Source: Candidatus Pantoea deserta (GTDB taxonomy: Bacteria; Pseudomonadota; Gammaproteobacteria; Enterobacterales; Enterobacteriaceae). From it: 64,000 nt of DNA. The notes under the pieces were generated by a model. The model worked only from the letters and a program-made list of their open reading frames with translations, ran no database searches and was not told the origin of the DNA. Both the position numbers and the translations under genes were made by a program. Of the stretch, positions 9,328 through 18,668 are shown in pieces (the stretch's first letter is position 1; each line of letters starts with the position of its first letter). The stretch is taken from positions 1-64,000 of the forward strand of contig NZ_RMVG01000023.1 of assembly GCF_003813865.1 (NCBI RefSeq). The letters are read 5' to 3'.

Positions 9328-12300
9328 CTACATTTCGTGCGGCGGTGGAGAAAGGACTTCGCGGTTGCCGTTATGGCCCGGCTCAGAGACAATGCCCTGC
9401 GCTTCCATCTGTTCAATGATACGCGCGGCGCGGTTATAGCCAATACGGAACTGACGCTGTACGCCAGAAATCGAGGCGCGACGTTTGTCTACCACGAAAG
9501 CGACCGCCTGATCGAACAGCGGATCCAGCTCTTCATCGCCCTCCAGACCGCCGCCGCCGCCTTCGCTCTCTTCGCCCGCGGTGATGCTCTCAATATATTG
9601 CGGACGGCCGCGCGCTTTCCAGTCCTGCACAACAGCGTGCACTTCCTGATCGCGCACGAAGGCGCCATGTACGCGAACCGGCATAGAGGAGTTAGGCGGC
9701 ATATAGAGCATGTCCCCCATACCCAGCAGGGATTCAGCGCCGCCCTGGTCAAGAATGGTACGCGAGTCAATTTTACTCGACACGGTAAAGGCGATACGCG
9801 TCGGGATATTAGCTTTAATCAGGCCGGTGATCACATCGACAGACGGACGCTGTGTGGCCAGCACCAGGTGGATCCCCGCCGCACGCGCTTTCTGCGCCAG
9901 TCGGGCGATCAGCTCTTCCACCTTTTTGCCCACTGCCATCATCAGATCGGCGAACTCATCCACCAGCACCACGATATAAGGCAGTTTTTCCAGTACCGGC
10001 GGCGTGGTGTCCATACTGTCGCCCGGCTTCCAGAACGGATCGGGAATAGGACGGCCCATGGCTTCCGCCTGTTCCACTTTTTCATTGTATCCGGCCAGAT
10101 TACGCACGCCCAGCGCCGACATCAGCTTGTAGCGACGCTCCATCTCACCCACGCTCCAGCGCAGCGCATTGGCCGCGTCTTTCATGTCGGTGACCACTTC
10201 GGTCAGCAGGTGTGGAATACCTTCATAAACCGATAGCTCCAGCATTTTCGGATCGATCATGATAAAGCGTACTTCTTCCGGCGTCGCTTTATACAGCATG
10301 CTAATGATCATGGTGTTCACGCCCACCGATTTACCGGAACCGGTGGTACCGGCAACCAGCAGGTGCGGCATTTTCGCCAGGTCGGCTACCACCGGCTGTC
10401 CGGCAATATCCTTGCCCAGCACCACGGAGAGCGGCGACGGGTTATCGCGGAATTTGGCGCAGTCGAGCACCTCGCGTAAATAGACCGTCTGACGATGCTT
10501 GTTAGGCAGTTCCAGCCCGACATAGGGTTTGCCTGGAATCACTTCCACGACGCGTACCGCGACGGCCGAGAGCGAACGCGCCAGATCGCGCGACAGGTTG
10601 GAGATGCGCGCGGCCTTCACGCCCGGCGCCAGATCCAGCTCGAAGCGAGTGATCACCGGACCCGGCGAAATACCTACTACCTCGGCCTTAACGCGATAGT
10701 CGCCCAGACGCGCTTCGACCAGGCGCGCCGTTTGCTCAAGGGCGAACATATCAACCGGCTCCTCTTCCGCTGGCGGCGACGTCAGCAGATCCAGCGTCGG
10801 AAGCGGCGTAGAGGGCTTCTCCAGCGGCTGATTATGACGCATCAGGAAAGGATGGATCAGGCTGTTATCCAGTGAGCCAGGCTGCGGCGAGGCGGCTGGC
10901 GCGGACGGGGCCGGAGTCTGCTCCGCCGCGGCGGGCGCAAACGCACTGGTCGCGGACGGCTGCGGCGGCGCGACTGGGGCAAACCCGCTGGTCGCTGACG
11001 GCTGCTGCGGCGCGGCTGAGGCAAACCCGCTGGTCGCCGACGGCTGCTGCGGCGCGGCTGGGGCAAACCCGCTGGACGCCGACGGCGCGGCAACCGGCAC
11101 AGTCGGCTGCGCAACCGGCGTTTCGGCAGGCTGCTGCCACGACGCATGCGTCGCCGCTGGCGCGTCTGGTTCCGGCGTGCTGGCAATAGTAAACAGCGGC
11201 TCGCCCGGACCATCGTCCACCAAATCTTTCATGGGCGAGAAGTCGAACACAGAAGAGGTGTCCAGGTTAAATGCTGGAGACGTCTCTTCCTGTTCCACCT
11301 CGCCATAGCGCTGCTGCTGCTGAGAGGCGAACTGCTGCGCCAGCGCAGCCTGTTCCGCAGCCTGCTCTTCTTCCTCATCCGGCTGCCAGCTCTCGCCGTA
11401 GCGCTGCTGCTGCTGGCTGGCGAAGGCGTCGCGCAGCTGCGCCTGGTCCTGCTCGTCCTGCTGTTCAATCGACCATTCAGACTGGGACATCTCCGTCTGC
11501 GGCGATGTTTCGACGCGCTGCTGCTCTTCGGCTTTGGCTTTTTCCTCCGCCATACGCTGGGAAGGCAGTTTAATGCCGTAAGAGGCCAGCTCGCGGCGGG
11601 TAGGCAGTTTAACGGGGTTTGGACGCGGCAGCGCAGGGCCGATGCCCTGTTTTACCTGCGGGTTGTAGTCTGATTCAGGAGCCACATCGAACAGCGGTCC
11701 GGAGGCGGTCTGCGCAGCGACCGCGCCTGCTGCGGCAACCGAGGCAGTGGCGCTCACTTCAGCGTCACGCCAGTTGCCCATTTGCGGACCTTCATCCTCT
11801 TCCCAGCCGGTAAAGGCAGGCGCAGGCTGATCCTGCGGCATCTCGAAGTGATAACGCGGCGGCTCAGCGGCCGCGGCTGGCTGAGACAGCGGAGTCGCAG
11901 CCGGTGTTGCCGGTTGCTGAGGAGCCGCAACGGGCTGTACCGTCTCAGGCTGAACCGATAAGGGCGCGGCAGTCGGCGGAAGCGTCCCGGCAGCCGGTGT
12001 AACCGACGCGGCGGGCGTAACAGGCGCGGCAGCCGACGCAGCGGGCGCGATAGCTGCCGACACGCCAGCGGCGTCCGCAGCCGCGTTCAAGGCCGCGTCA
12101 GTGGCGGCCGCCGCTTTTGTCAGCAGCGGATCGGCCGCTTCCTGCTGTGGCTGTATGGCGCTGGCGCGCGGCGCGGACAGCAGTACGTCTTCGTCATCCT
12201 GCGTTGCGGCATAGCGCGGCGCAGCTTCAGCCTCATCTTCTTCTTCATCTTCCTGCCAGGGCTCATCGCGACGCGAGCGGTTGCTGGCAAAGGTCAGCAC

Positions 12301-12888
12301 GCCCATGACTACCCCGCCGATGCGCTCAGCGATGGTCAGCCATGACCAGCCGGTGTAGAGCGTAATGCCTGCGGCCCAGACGCACAGCAGCGCCAGGGTG
12401 CCGGTAGCCGGACTAAACCACGGCGCGATAGCGTTGCTGACCAGACTGCCAATAACCCCGCCAGAAGCGAAATACCAGATGTCATCGGCGTTGAGCGCGG
12501 CTAACCCGCAGGTCGTGACGACCAGCGCCAGCACGCCGATCAGGCGCAGGCCGATAGCGAAGTAGTCGATATAATCCTGCTGCTCGCGCTGGCGGAAGGC
12601 AATCCAGCACAGCCCAATAATGACCGGCGGAATGGCATAAGCCATGATGCCGAAGATGAACAGCAGCGTATCTGCCAGCCAGGCGCCTACACCGCCGCCC
12701 AGATTGTGGATCGGTTCGTGCCAGGCGGTCTGCGACCAGCTCGGATCGGAAGGATTAAAGCTGACAAGCGACACCATCAAATAGATGGCAAAAAGGGAAA
12801 CGAGTATCAGTAACGCTTCCAGCAGACGGCGTCCACTGCTGAGCGGTTTTAACGAAACTTCTTTATCTTCTGTGTATTCCTGGCTCAA
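9328..12888 (-). CDS. ftsK: DNA translocase FtsK
   Basis: Septal DNA pump that aligns and resolves chromosome dimers through XerCD and helps assemble the divisome. It has 1186 residues against 1329 in E. coli; the difference is in the linker. Four membrane segments lie within residues 23-197. A long A/P/Q/E-rich linker contains two FASQQQQRYGE copies and a 14-residue repeat at 602-657. The motor domain has Walker A GTTGSGKS at 847-854, and the C-terminal gamma winged helix, which reads KOPS, ends in NREVLSPPPHEM. The start is TTG, as in E. coli, with GGAGAG upstream. A LexA box lies 64 nt before the start. Confidence 0.97.
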   Translation of the reverse strand: MSQEYTEDKEVSLKPLSSGRRLLEALLILVSLFAIYLMVSLVSFNPSDPSWSQTAWHEPIHNLGGGVGAWLADTLLFIFGIMAYAIPPVIIGLCWIAFRQREQQDYIDYFAIGLRLIGVLALVVTTCGLAALNADDIWYFASGGVIGSLVSNAIAPWFSPATGTLALLCVWAAGITLYTGWSWLTIAERIGGVVMGVLTFASNRSRRDEPWQEDEEEDEAEAAPRYAATQDDEDVLLSAPRASAIQPQQEAADPLLTKAAAATDAALNAAADAAGVSAAIAPAASAAAPVTPAASVTPAAGTLPPTAAPLSVQPETVQPVAAPQQPATPAATPLSQPAAAAEPPRYHFEMPQDQPAPAFTGWEEDEGPQMGNWRDAEVSATASVAAAGAVAAQTASGPLFDVAPESDYNPQVKQGIGPALPRPNPVKLPTRRELASYGIKLPSQRMAEEKAKAEEQQRVETSPQTEMSQSEWSIEQQDEQDQAQLRDAFASQQQQRYGESWQPDEEEEQAAEQAALAQQFASQQQQRYGEVEQEETSPAFNLDTSSVFDFSPMKDLVDDGPGEPLFTIASTPEPDAPAATHASWQQPAETPVAQPTVPVAAPSASSGFAPAAPQQPSATSGFASAAPQQPSATSGFAPVAPPQPSATSAFAPAAAEQTPAPSAPAASPQPGSLDNSLIHPFLMRHNQPLEKPSTPLPTLDLLTSPPAEEEPVDMFALEQTARLVEARLGDYRVKAEVVGISPGPVITRFELDLAPGVKAARISNLSRDLARSLSAVAVRVVEVIPGKPYVGLELPNKHRQTVYLREVLDCAKFRDNPSPLSVVLGKDIAGQPVVADLAKMPHLLVAGTTGSGKSVGVNTMIISMLYKATPEEVRFIMIDPKMLELSVYEGIPHLLTEVVTDMKDAANALRWSVGEMERRYKLMSALGVRNLAGYNEKVEQAEAMGRPIPDPFWKPGDSMDTTPPVLEKLPYIVVLVDEFADLMMAVGKKVEELIARLAQKARAAGIHLVLATQRPSVDVITGLIKANIPTRIAFTVSSKIDSRTILDQGGAESLLGMGDMLYMPPNSSMPVRVHGAFVRDQEVHAVVQDWKARGRPQYIESITAGEESEGGGGGLEGDEELDPLFDQAVAFVVDKRRASISGVQRQFRIGYNRAARIIEQMEAQGIVSEPGHNGNREVLSPPPHEM
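10918..11085 (-). repeat. Four tandem 42-bp repeats in the ftsK linker
   Basis: Units at 11044-11085, 11002-11043, 10960-11001 and 10918-10959 encode PSASSGFAPAAPQQ, PSATSGFASAAPQQ, PSATSGFAPVAPPQ and PSATSAFAPAAAEQ. The array is in frame, so gain or loss of a unit would leave the reading frame intact. The last unit is the most diverged. Confidence 0.92.
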
Positions 12889-12951
12889 GAGAACTCTCCA
12901 GGTGCCTGTAAATTATGAAGGCAACAGCGCCGGGCAAGCCCGACGCTGGTC

Positions 12952-12967
12952 CTGTATGAATTCACAG
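12952..12967 (-). promoter_or_regulatory. LexA (SOS) box upstream of ftsK
   Basis: CTGT-N8-ACAG with spacer atgaattc matches the LexA core exactly and lies 64 nt upstream of the ftsK TTG. In E. coli ftsK (dinH) has an SOS-inducible promoter, so the match is expected functionally. An imperfect hairpin (12925-12948) sits between this box and ftsK. Confidence 0.75.
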
Positions 12968-13007
12968 GAGTGTATCGAAATATCACAGGTTTTGCACCTG
13001 CGCTGCG

Positions 13008-13502
13008 TTATCGGGTTTTGATTACCAGCCGATTGCTCTGTTTGACCTCTTCCATGACCACGTAAGTACGGGTGTCATTGACACCAGGCAGACGCAGCAG
13101 GGTTTCGCCAAGCAGCTTACGGTACGCGGACATATCCGGCACGCGCGTTTTTAACAGGTAGTCGAAATCGCCGGAAACCAGATGACACTCTTGAGTTTCC
13201 TCAAGTTTTTGCACAGCGGCGTTAAACTGTTCAAACACATCCGGCGCGCCACGATTCAGAGTAATCTCAACGAAAACCAGCAGCGATGCATCGAGATAAT
13301 GCGGGTTAAGCTGCGCGGTATAGCCCAGAATAAAACCCTGACGCTCCAGGCGACGCACACGCTCAAGACATGGCGTAGGCGATAATCCTACGCGTTTGGA
13401 AAGTTCTACGTTGGAAATACGACCATCTTTCTGAAGTTCATTCAGAATGTTTCTGTCGATTCTGTCGAGATCTTTTCCGGGGCGTTTCTTATTGTCTACC
13501 AT
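13008..13502 (-). CDS. lrp: Leucine-responsive regulatory protein Lrp
   Basis: Global regulator of amino acid metabolism, transport and fimbriae; it binds DNA as octamers or hexadecamers modulated by leucine. The 164 residues are nearly identical to E. coli Lrp: a winged helix-turn-helix (ISNVELSKRVGLSPTPCLERVRRLE, about 30-55) and a C-terminal RAM ligand domain. The frame is open upstream to 13775, but MVDNKKRPGKDLDR is the family start and fits the AGAGAG-type ribosome site. ftsK follows 119 bp downstream in the same direction. Confidence 0.98.
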   Translation of the reverse strand: MVDNKKRPGKDLDRIDRNILNELQKDGRISNVELSKRVGLSPTPCLERVRRLERQGFILGYTAQLNPHYLDASLLVFVEITLNRGAPDVFEQFNAAVQKLEETQECHLVSGDFDYLLKTRVPDMSAYRKLLGETLLRLPGVNDTRTYVVMEEVKQSNRLVIKTR

Positions 13503-14029
13503 TATTATTGTCTCTCTTAATTCCTTCCCTTTACCTGCCACACCCTGAAAACAGTCACTGTTCAAGGCATTATTGAAGTGAAGAATCAGAGCCTGTACGC
13601 CTTCGCGCATCCATCCGCATGACGCATGTTGTCTGTCCACATCATGCGTCATTACCCATGTCAGGCTGAAATTTATCCGGTGAAAAGGGCAAAACGAGGA
13701 ATGAATTCCTGTTTTCGCTCTCTCCATCTTCTTCGCTTCTGTCATTGTTTTCGCAAAAGCGCAGGCGATTGTCAAAGTAAAAAGACTAAATTCAGGACAA
13801 GATGCCAGACAGACCGCTGGGTTACTGTTTTTAAATGAGTATTTTTCAACTTCTGCACCAGTAAAAACCGATTATTGCCCCTTTTTAGCGCAACGCGCGT
13901 GCAAAACGTTCGCTTATCGTCTACGCCGTTTGCAGCTATCGGCAACAAAATTTTCCAGCCCTTTTTTTGCCTCGTTAAATTCCCTACAATCCCAGGTCAT
14001 GTTGTCAGCCGATTGAAACTGAGGATCAT
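13503..14029. other. lrp-trxB divergent control region (527 bp)
   Basis: No gene is supported here. It must contain the lrp promoter and leader (minus) and the trxB promoter (plus). For trxB a -10 like TACAAT is at 13985-13990 with a poor T-rich -35 seventeen bp upstream. E. coli lrp has a leader of more than 250 nt, which fits the size of this gap. The lrp-proximal 300 bp could hold that untranslated leader; I cannot place its transcription start. Confidence 0.6.
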
Positions 14030-14998
14030 ATGAGTACGGCCAAACACAGTAAATTGCTCATTCTGGGTTCCGGCCCGGCGGGTTACACCGCAGCGGTCTA
14101 TGCTGCACGCGCTAACCTGAACCCGGTGCTGATTACCGGCCTCGAAAAAGGCGGTCAGCTGACCACCACGACCGAGGTAGAGAACTGGCCCGGCGACCCG
14201 CACGATCTTACAGGTCCCTCGCTGATGGAGCGCATGCACGAGCATGCCGAAAAATTTAATACCGAAATCATTTTCGACCATATTCATACCGTCGATTTAC
14301 AGAACCGTCCGTTTCGCCTGACCGGCGACAGCGGAGAGTACACCGCTGACGCGCTGATTATCGCTACCGGCGCTTCGGCGCGCTATCTGGGACTGCCGTC
14401 TGAAGAGGCGTTCAAGGGCAAAGGCGTCTCCGCCTGCGCCACCTGCGACGGCTTCTTTTATCGCAACCAGAAAGTCGCTGTGATCGGCGGCGGCAACACC
14501 GCCGTTGAAGAGGCGCTCTATCTGGCGAATATCGCCGCAGAGGTCCATCTCATTCACCGTCGCGACAGCTTCCGCGCGGAAAAGATCCTGATTGACCGCC
14601 TGATGGAAAAAGTGCGCAACGGCAATATCGTGCTGCATACCGACCGCACGCTGGAAGAAGTCGTTGGCGATCAGATGGGCGTAACCGGCCTGACGCTGCG
14701 CTCCACGCTGAACGACGCGGAAACCGAGTCGCTGGAGGTCGCGGGCCTGTTTGTGGCGATTGGCCATAGCCCCAACACGGCGATCTTTGAAGGTCAGCTG
14801 GCGCTGGAAAATGGCTATATCAAGGTGCAGTCCGGCCTGCATGGCAACGCCACGCAAACCAGCATTCCGGGCGTATTCGCCGCAGGCGACGTCATGGACC
14901 ATATCTATCGTCAGGCGATTACCTCTGCGGGCACCGGCTGTATGGCCGCGCTGGATGCTGAGCGTTATCTGGACGGTCTGGTTAAAAACGATCGGTAA
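14030..14998 (+). CDS. trxB: Thioredoxin reductase TrxB
   Basis: Cytosolic flavoenzyme reducing thioredoxin with NADPH. It has 322 residues (E. coli 321). FAD-binding GSGPAG near residue 13, redox pair C136-A-T-C139, NADPH-binding GGGNTAVEE, and the C-terminal FAD motif GVFAAGDVMD are present. The ATG follows a GAGGA site. A terminator ends the unit before cydDC. Thioredoxin reductase and the thiol exporter CydDC are adjacent, as in E. coli. Confidence 0.98.
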   Translation: MSTAKHSKLLILGSGPAGYTAAVYAARANLNPVLITGLEKGGQLTTTTEVENWPGDPHDLTGPSLMERMHEHAEKFNTEIIFDHIHTVDLQNRPFRLTGDSGEYTADALIIATGASARYLGLPSEEAFKGKGVSACATCDGFFYRNQKVAVIGGGNTAVEEALYLANIAAEVHLIHRRDSFRAEKILIDRLMEKVRNGNIVLHTDRTLEEVVGDQMGVTGLTLRSTLNDAETESLEVAGLFVAIGHSPNTAIFEGQLALENGYIKVQSGLHGNATQTSIPGVFAAGDVMDHIYRQAITSAGTGCMAALDAERYLDGLVKNDR

Positions 14999-15026
14999 GT
15001 TGTTATTTCTCTGATCCAGGTTATAC

Positions 15027-15057
15027 AAGGCGACGGTTTTTCAGTCGCCTTTTTTTA
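15027..15057 (+). terminator. Rho-independent terminator after trxB
   Basis: Stem aaggcgac/gtcgcctt followed by seven T, beginning 29 nt after the trxB stop. Confidence 0.93.
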
Positions 15058-15137
15058 TGCCGTCATGCTAGATTCGTGCGCCTGAAGAGAACGCCTTTTC
15101 TCCTTTGGTTGGTCACTGGCAATGCATACGGTCTCGC

Positions 15138-16907
15138 ATGAATAAAACGCGGCAACAGGAACTTACCCGCTGGCTACGCCAGCAACGCGCCTGGGGCGGT
15201 CGCTGGCTGCGGCTGGCGACCCTCGCCGGGCTGCTCAGCGCGCTGGTGATTATCGCTCAGGCCTGGCTACTGGCCTTTCTGCTCCAGGCGCTGATTGTCG
15301 AGCAGCGACCGCGCGGCGACCTGCTTCTCCCCTTTGGCTGTTTGCTGCTCTGCTTTGCGCTGCGCGCCCTGCTCAACTACGGGCGCGAGATGGCGGGCTT
15401 CCGCGCCGGTCAGGCCATTCGCCGGGCATTGCGTCAGCAGGTGCTGGATCGCCTCTCCGCGCTGGGACCCGCCTGGATTCGCGGCAAACCCGCAGGCAGC
15501 TGGGCGACGCTGCTGCTGGAGCAGGTCGAAGAGATGCAGGACTACTATGCGCGCTATCTGCCGCAGATGACGCTGGCCGCGCTGATTCCGCTCTGTATTC
15601 TTCTTACCCTGTTTCCGCTGAACTGGGCGGCTGGCCTGATTCTGCTGGCTACCGCGCCGCTGATCCCGCTGTTTATGGCGCTGGTCGGCATGGGAGCCGC
15701 TGACGCCAACCGCCGCAATTTTATCGCGCTGGCCCGCCTGAGCGGCGACTTTCTCGATCGCCTGCGCGGACGCGAGACCCTGCGCCTGTTTCATCGCGCC
15801 GAGGCGGAAACCGTCGCCATCGCCCAGTCCACCACAGATTTCCGCCAGCGCACCATGGACGTGCTGCGTCTCGCCTTTCTCTCTTCGGCCGTGCTGGAAT
15901 TTTTCGCGTCGCTGGCGATTGCCGTGGTGGCGGTCTATTTCGGTTTCTCCTACCTCGGCGAACTGCATTTCGGCGCCTACGGCCAGGGCGTCACGCTGTT
16001 TGCCGGTTTTATCGCCCTGATCCTGGCGCCGGAATTTTTTCAGCCGCTGCGCGATCTCGGCGCGTTTTACCATGCGAAAGCGCAGGCGGTCGGCGGAGCG
16101 GAAGCGCTGGAGCGCTTTATGCGCGAAAGCCCGCAGCCTGTGGAAACAGGCGGCTGCGCTGAGCCTGACGCCGATGCGGCGATAACCCTCGTCGCTGAAG
16201 ATCTGGTGGCCCTGAGCGCGGATAAACAGCCATTGTGCGGTCCACTGAGCTTTACCCTTGCAGCAGGCGAGCGCGTGGCGCTGGTGGGACAAAGCGGCGC
16301 GGGAAAAACCGTGCTGATGAACGTGCTGCTCGGCTTTCTGCCGTATGAGGGTTCACTGCGCGTCAACGGCACTGAGCTGCGTGAAATGAGCCGCAGCGCC
16401 TGGCAGCAACAGATCGCCTGGCTTGGGCAGAACCCGCAGCTGCCGGCGGACAGGCTGTACGATAACATCGTGATGGGCAGCGCTCAGGACGAGGCTAAGC
16501 TGGCGCGATTGCTGGCAGACTGTGGCATCGATGAATTTTTACCCCGCCTCGCTCAGGGTATCGCGACGCGCACGGGCGACGAGGGAGCCGGTCTCTCTGT
16601 TGGTCAGGCGCAGCGCATTGTGCTGGCCCGCACGCTGTATAAACCGGCGCGTCTGCTGCTGCTGGATGAGCCTGCCGCCAGTCTTGACAGCCACAGCGAG
16701 CAGCATGTGATGCGCGCGCTTGAAAAGGCCTCTCGCCAGCAGACCACCCTGATGATCACCCACCAGCTCGATCGGCTGGCCCACTGGGACGCGATTTGGG
16801 TCATGCAGGAGGGTCGACTGGTTCAGCAAGGGAGCTGGCAAACGCTGGCGAGCGCGCCGGGTCCTTTCAGCCAGATGGTGTCGCATCGTCAACAGGAGAT
16901 TGATTAA
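15138..16907 (+). CDS. cydD: Cysteine/glutathione ABC exporter subunit CydD
   Basis: Half of the heterodimeric inner-membrane ABC transporter that exports cysteine and glutathione to the periplasm and is needed to assemble cytochrome bd. It has 589 residues (E. coli 588). An N-terminal six-helix domain is followed by an ATPase with Walker A GQSGAGKT, signature LSVGQAQR and Walker B LLLLDEPAAS. The start MNKTRQQELTRW matches the family; the frame opens 11 codons earlier at 15105 with no homology. Its stop overlaps the cydC start by one base (TAATG). Confidence 0.97.
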   Translation: MNKTRQQELTRWLRQQRAWGGRWLRLATLAGLLSALVIIAQAWLLAFLLQALIVEQRPRGDLLLPFGCLLLCFALRALLNYGREMAGFRAGQAIRRALRQQVLDRLSALGPAWIRGKPAGSWATLLLEQVEEMQDYYARYLPQMTLAALIPLCILLTLFPLNWAAGLILLATAPLIPLFMALVGMGAADANRRNFIALARLSGDFLDRLRGRETLRLFHRAEAETVAIAQSTTDFRQRTMDVLRLAFLSSAVLEFFASLAIAVVAVYFGFSYLGELHFGAYGQGVTLFAGFIALILAPEFFQPLRDLGAFYHAKAQAVGGAEALERFMRESPQPVETGGCAEPDADAAITLVAEDLVALSADKQPLCGPLSFTLAAGERVALVGQSGAGKTVLMNVLLGFLPYEGSLRVNGTELREMSRSAWQQQIAWLGQNPQLPADRLYDNIVMGSAQDEAKLARLLADCGIDEFLPRLAQGIATRTGDEGAGLSVGQAQRIVLARTLYKPARLLLLDEPAASLDSHSEQHVMRALEKASRQQTTLMITHQLDRLAHWDAIWVMQEGRLVQQGSWQTLASAPGPFSQMVSHRQQEID

Positions 16908-18637
16908 TGTCTGCGCTGCGTCCTTTCCTGCGCCTGTATCAGCGCCATCCCTACCGCCTGCTGCTCGGGGTGCTGCTCGCTATCGCCACGTTACTGGCCA
17001 GTATCGGCCTGCTCACGCTGTCGGGCTGGTTCCTGGCCGCCTCGTCGCTGGCGGGCATGGCGGGTCTTTACAGCTTTAACTATATGCTGCCCGCCGCGGG
17101 CGTGCGCGGCGCGGCAATCATACGCACCGCCGCGCGCTATTTCGAGCGCCTGGTCAGCCACGACGCGACCTTTCGCGTGCTGCAACATCTGCGCGTATTT
17201 ACCTTCAGCCGCCTGATTGCGCTATCGCCTGGCCAGCTCGCCGCCTTTCGTCAGGGCGATCTGCTCAATCGTTTTGTCAGCGATGTGGATACGCTCGACC
17301 ACCTCTATTTACGGGTGATGGCGCCGCTCGCCGGGGCCTTTGTGGTAATCCTGGCGGTAACGCTGGGCATCAGCCTGATCGATCTTCCGCTGGCGCTGAT
17401 CCTGGGCGGCATTATGCTGGCGACGCTGATTATCCTGCCGCCGCTGTTTTATCGGCTGGGCGCGCCTGCTGGCCGCGCGATCGCCCGGCAGCGCGCCCGC
17501 TGGCGTTTGCAGCTTATGCACTGGCTGAGCGGCCAGGCCGAACTGACGATTTACGCGCTGGCGGCGCGCTGGCGCCAGCGGCTCGACCTTGAGGAACGCC
17601 GCTGGCAAGAGGCGCAGCGTCAGCAGCACCGTTTGCAGGCGCTGTCACAAAGTCTGCTGCTGCTGCTGAGCGGCGGGACCGTAACGCTGCTGCTGTGGCT
17701 CAGCGCAGATGGCCTGGCCAACTGGCCTGCGCCAGGGGCATTGATTGCGCTGGTGGTGTTCTGCGCGCTGGCGGCTTTCGAAGCGCTGGCGCCGGTTGCG
17801 GGGGCCTTTTTGCCGCTGGCGCAGGTGTCGGCTGCCGCTGAGCGCGTCAACGCCATTATCGATCAGCCCCCTGCTCTCATCTTTCCGCCAGCCTCGGCTA
17901 TCGAGCCGGGCAGCCTGGCCGTAGCCATAGAAAAAGTGATTTTTCACTATCCACAGCGTGGCGAAGCGGTGCTGAATCATTTCTCTCTGCACATTCAGCC
18001 TGGCGAGCGCATGGCCCTGCTCGGCCCGACGGGCTGTGGTAAATCCACCCTGCTGGCGCTGCTGACGCGCGCCTGGGACGTGGAGTCCGGTTCTGTCGCC
18101 CTGCAAAACGTCGCGCTGAGCCGCTGGAGCGAAGCCGCGCTACGCCAGCGTATTAGCGTAGTAACGCAGCGTGTGCACCTGTTTAACCAGACGCTGCGCG
18201 ACAACCTGCGGATCGCGCGGCCGGATGCCAGCGACGCGCGGCTGAGCGACGTGTTGCACCAGACCGGGCTGGCGCGCCTGCTGGAAGGTGATGAGGGGCT
18301 GAACGCGTGGCTCGGCGAAGGCGGGCGTCCCCTGTCAGGCGGCGAACTGCGACGGCTGGCTATTGCGCGCGCGCTGCTGCACGATGGCGATCTCTGGCTG
18401 CTGGATGAGCCTACTGAAGGGCTTGACGCTACCACCGAACACCATATTCTGGCGCTGCTCCAGCGGGTCACCGCCGGGAAAACCCTGATTATGGTTACGC
18501 ACCGGCTGACCGGGCTGGCGGCGCTGGATCGCATCTGCGTGATGGAAAACGGCCAAATCGTTGAACAGGGCACTCATCACGAATTAATCTCAAAAGAGGG
18601 GCGCTACTGGCATTACCAGCAGCGCATTGCGCTATAG
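16907..18637 (+). CDS. cydC: Cysteine/glutathione ABC exporter subunit CydC
   Basis: Partner of CydD, 576 residues (E. coli 573). Six membrane helices, then an ATPase with Walker A GPTGCGKS, signature LSGGELRR and Walker B LWLLDEPTEG. It is translationally coupled to cydD. aat starts 31 bp after its stop, so cydDC-aat is probably one transcript. Confidence 0.97.
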   Translation: MSALRPFLRLYQRHPYRLLLGVLLAIATLLASIGLLTLSGWFLAASSLAGMAGLYSFNYMLPAAGVRGAAIIRTAARYFERLVSHDATFRVLQHLRVFTFSRLIALSPGQLAAFRQGDLLNRFVSDVDTLDHLYLRVMAPLAGAFVVILAVTLGISLIDLPLALILGGIMLATLIILPPLFYRLGAPAGRAIARQRARWRLQLMHWLSGQAELTIYALAARWRQRLDLEERRWQEAQRQQHRLQALSQSLLLLLSGGTVTLLLWLSADGLANWPAPGALIALVVFCALAAFEALAPVAGAFLPLAQVSAAAERVNAIIDQPPALIFPPASAIEPGSLAVAIEKVIFHYPQRGEAVLNHFSLHIQPGERMALLGPTGCGKSTLLALLTRAWDVESGSVALQNVALSRWSEAALRQRISVVTQRVHLFNQTLRDNLRIARPDASDARLSDVLHQTGLARLLEGDEGLNAWLGEGGRPLSGGELRRLAIARALLHDGDLWLLDEPTEGLDATTEHHILALLQRVTAGKTLIMVTHRLTGLAALDRICVMENGQIVEQGTHHELISKEGRYWHYQQRIAL

Positions 18638-18668
18638 TCTTAGCGAAAAGCCGACGAGTAAAGATGCA

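Noticed and set aside
10857..11213. An Arg/Pro-rich repeat protein in another frame of the ftsK linker
   Set aside because: It arises from the 42-bp repeat read out of frame; the ftsK frame is intact through the region.
15267..16292. A 341-codon open frame opposite cydD
   Set aside because: Antisense shadow; the plus-strand gene is well conserved to its ends.
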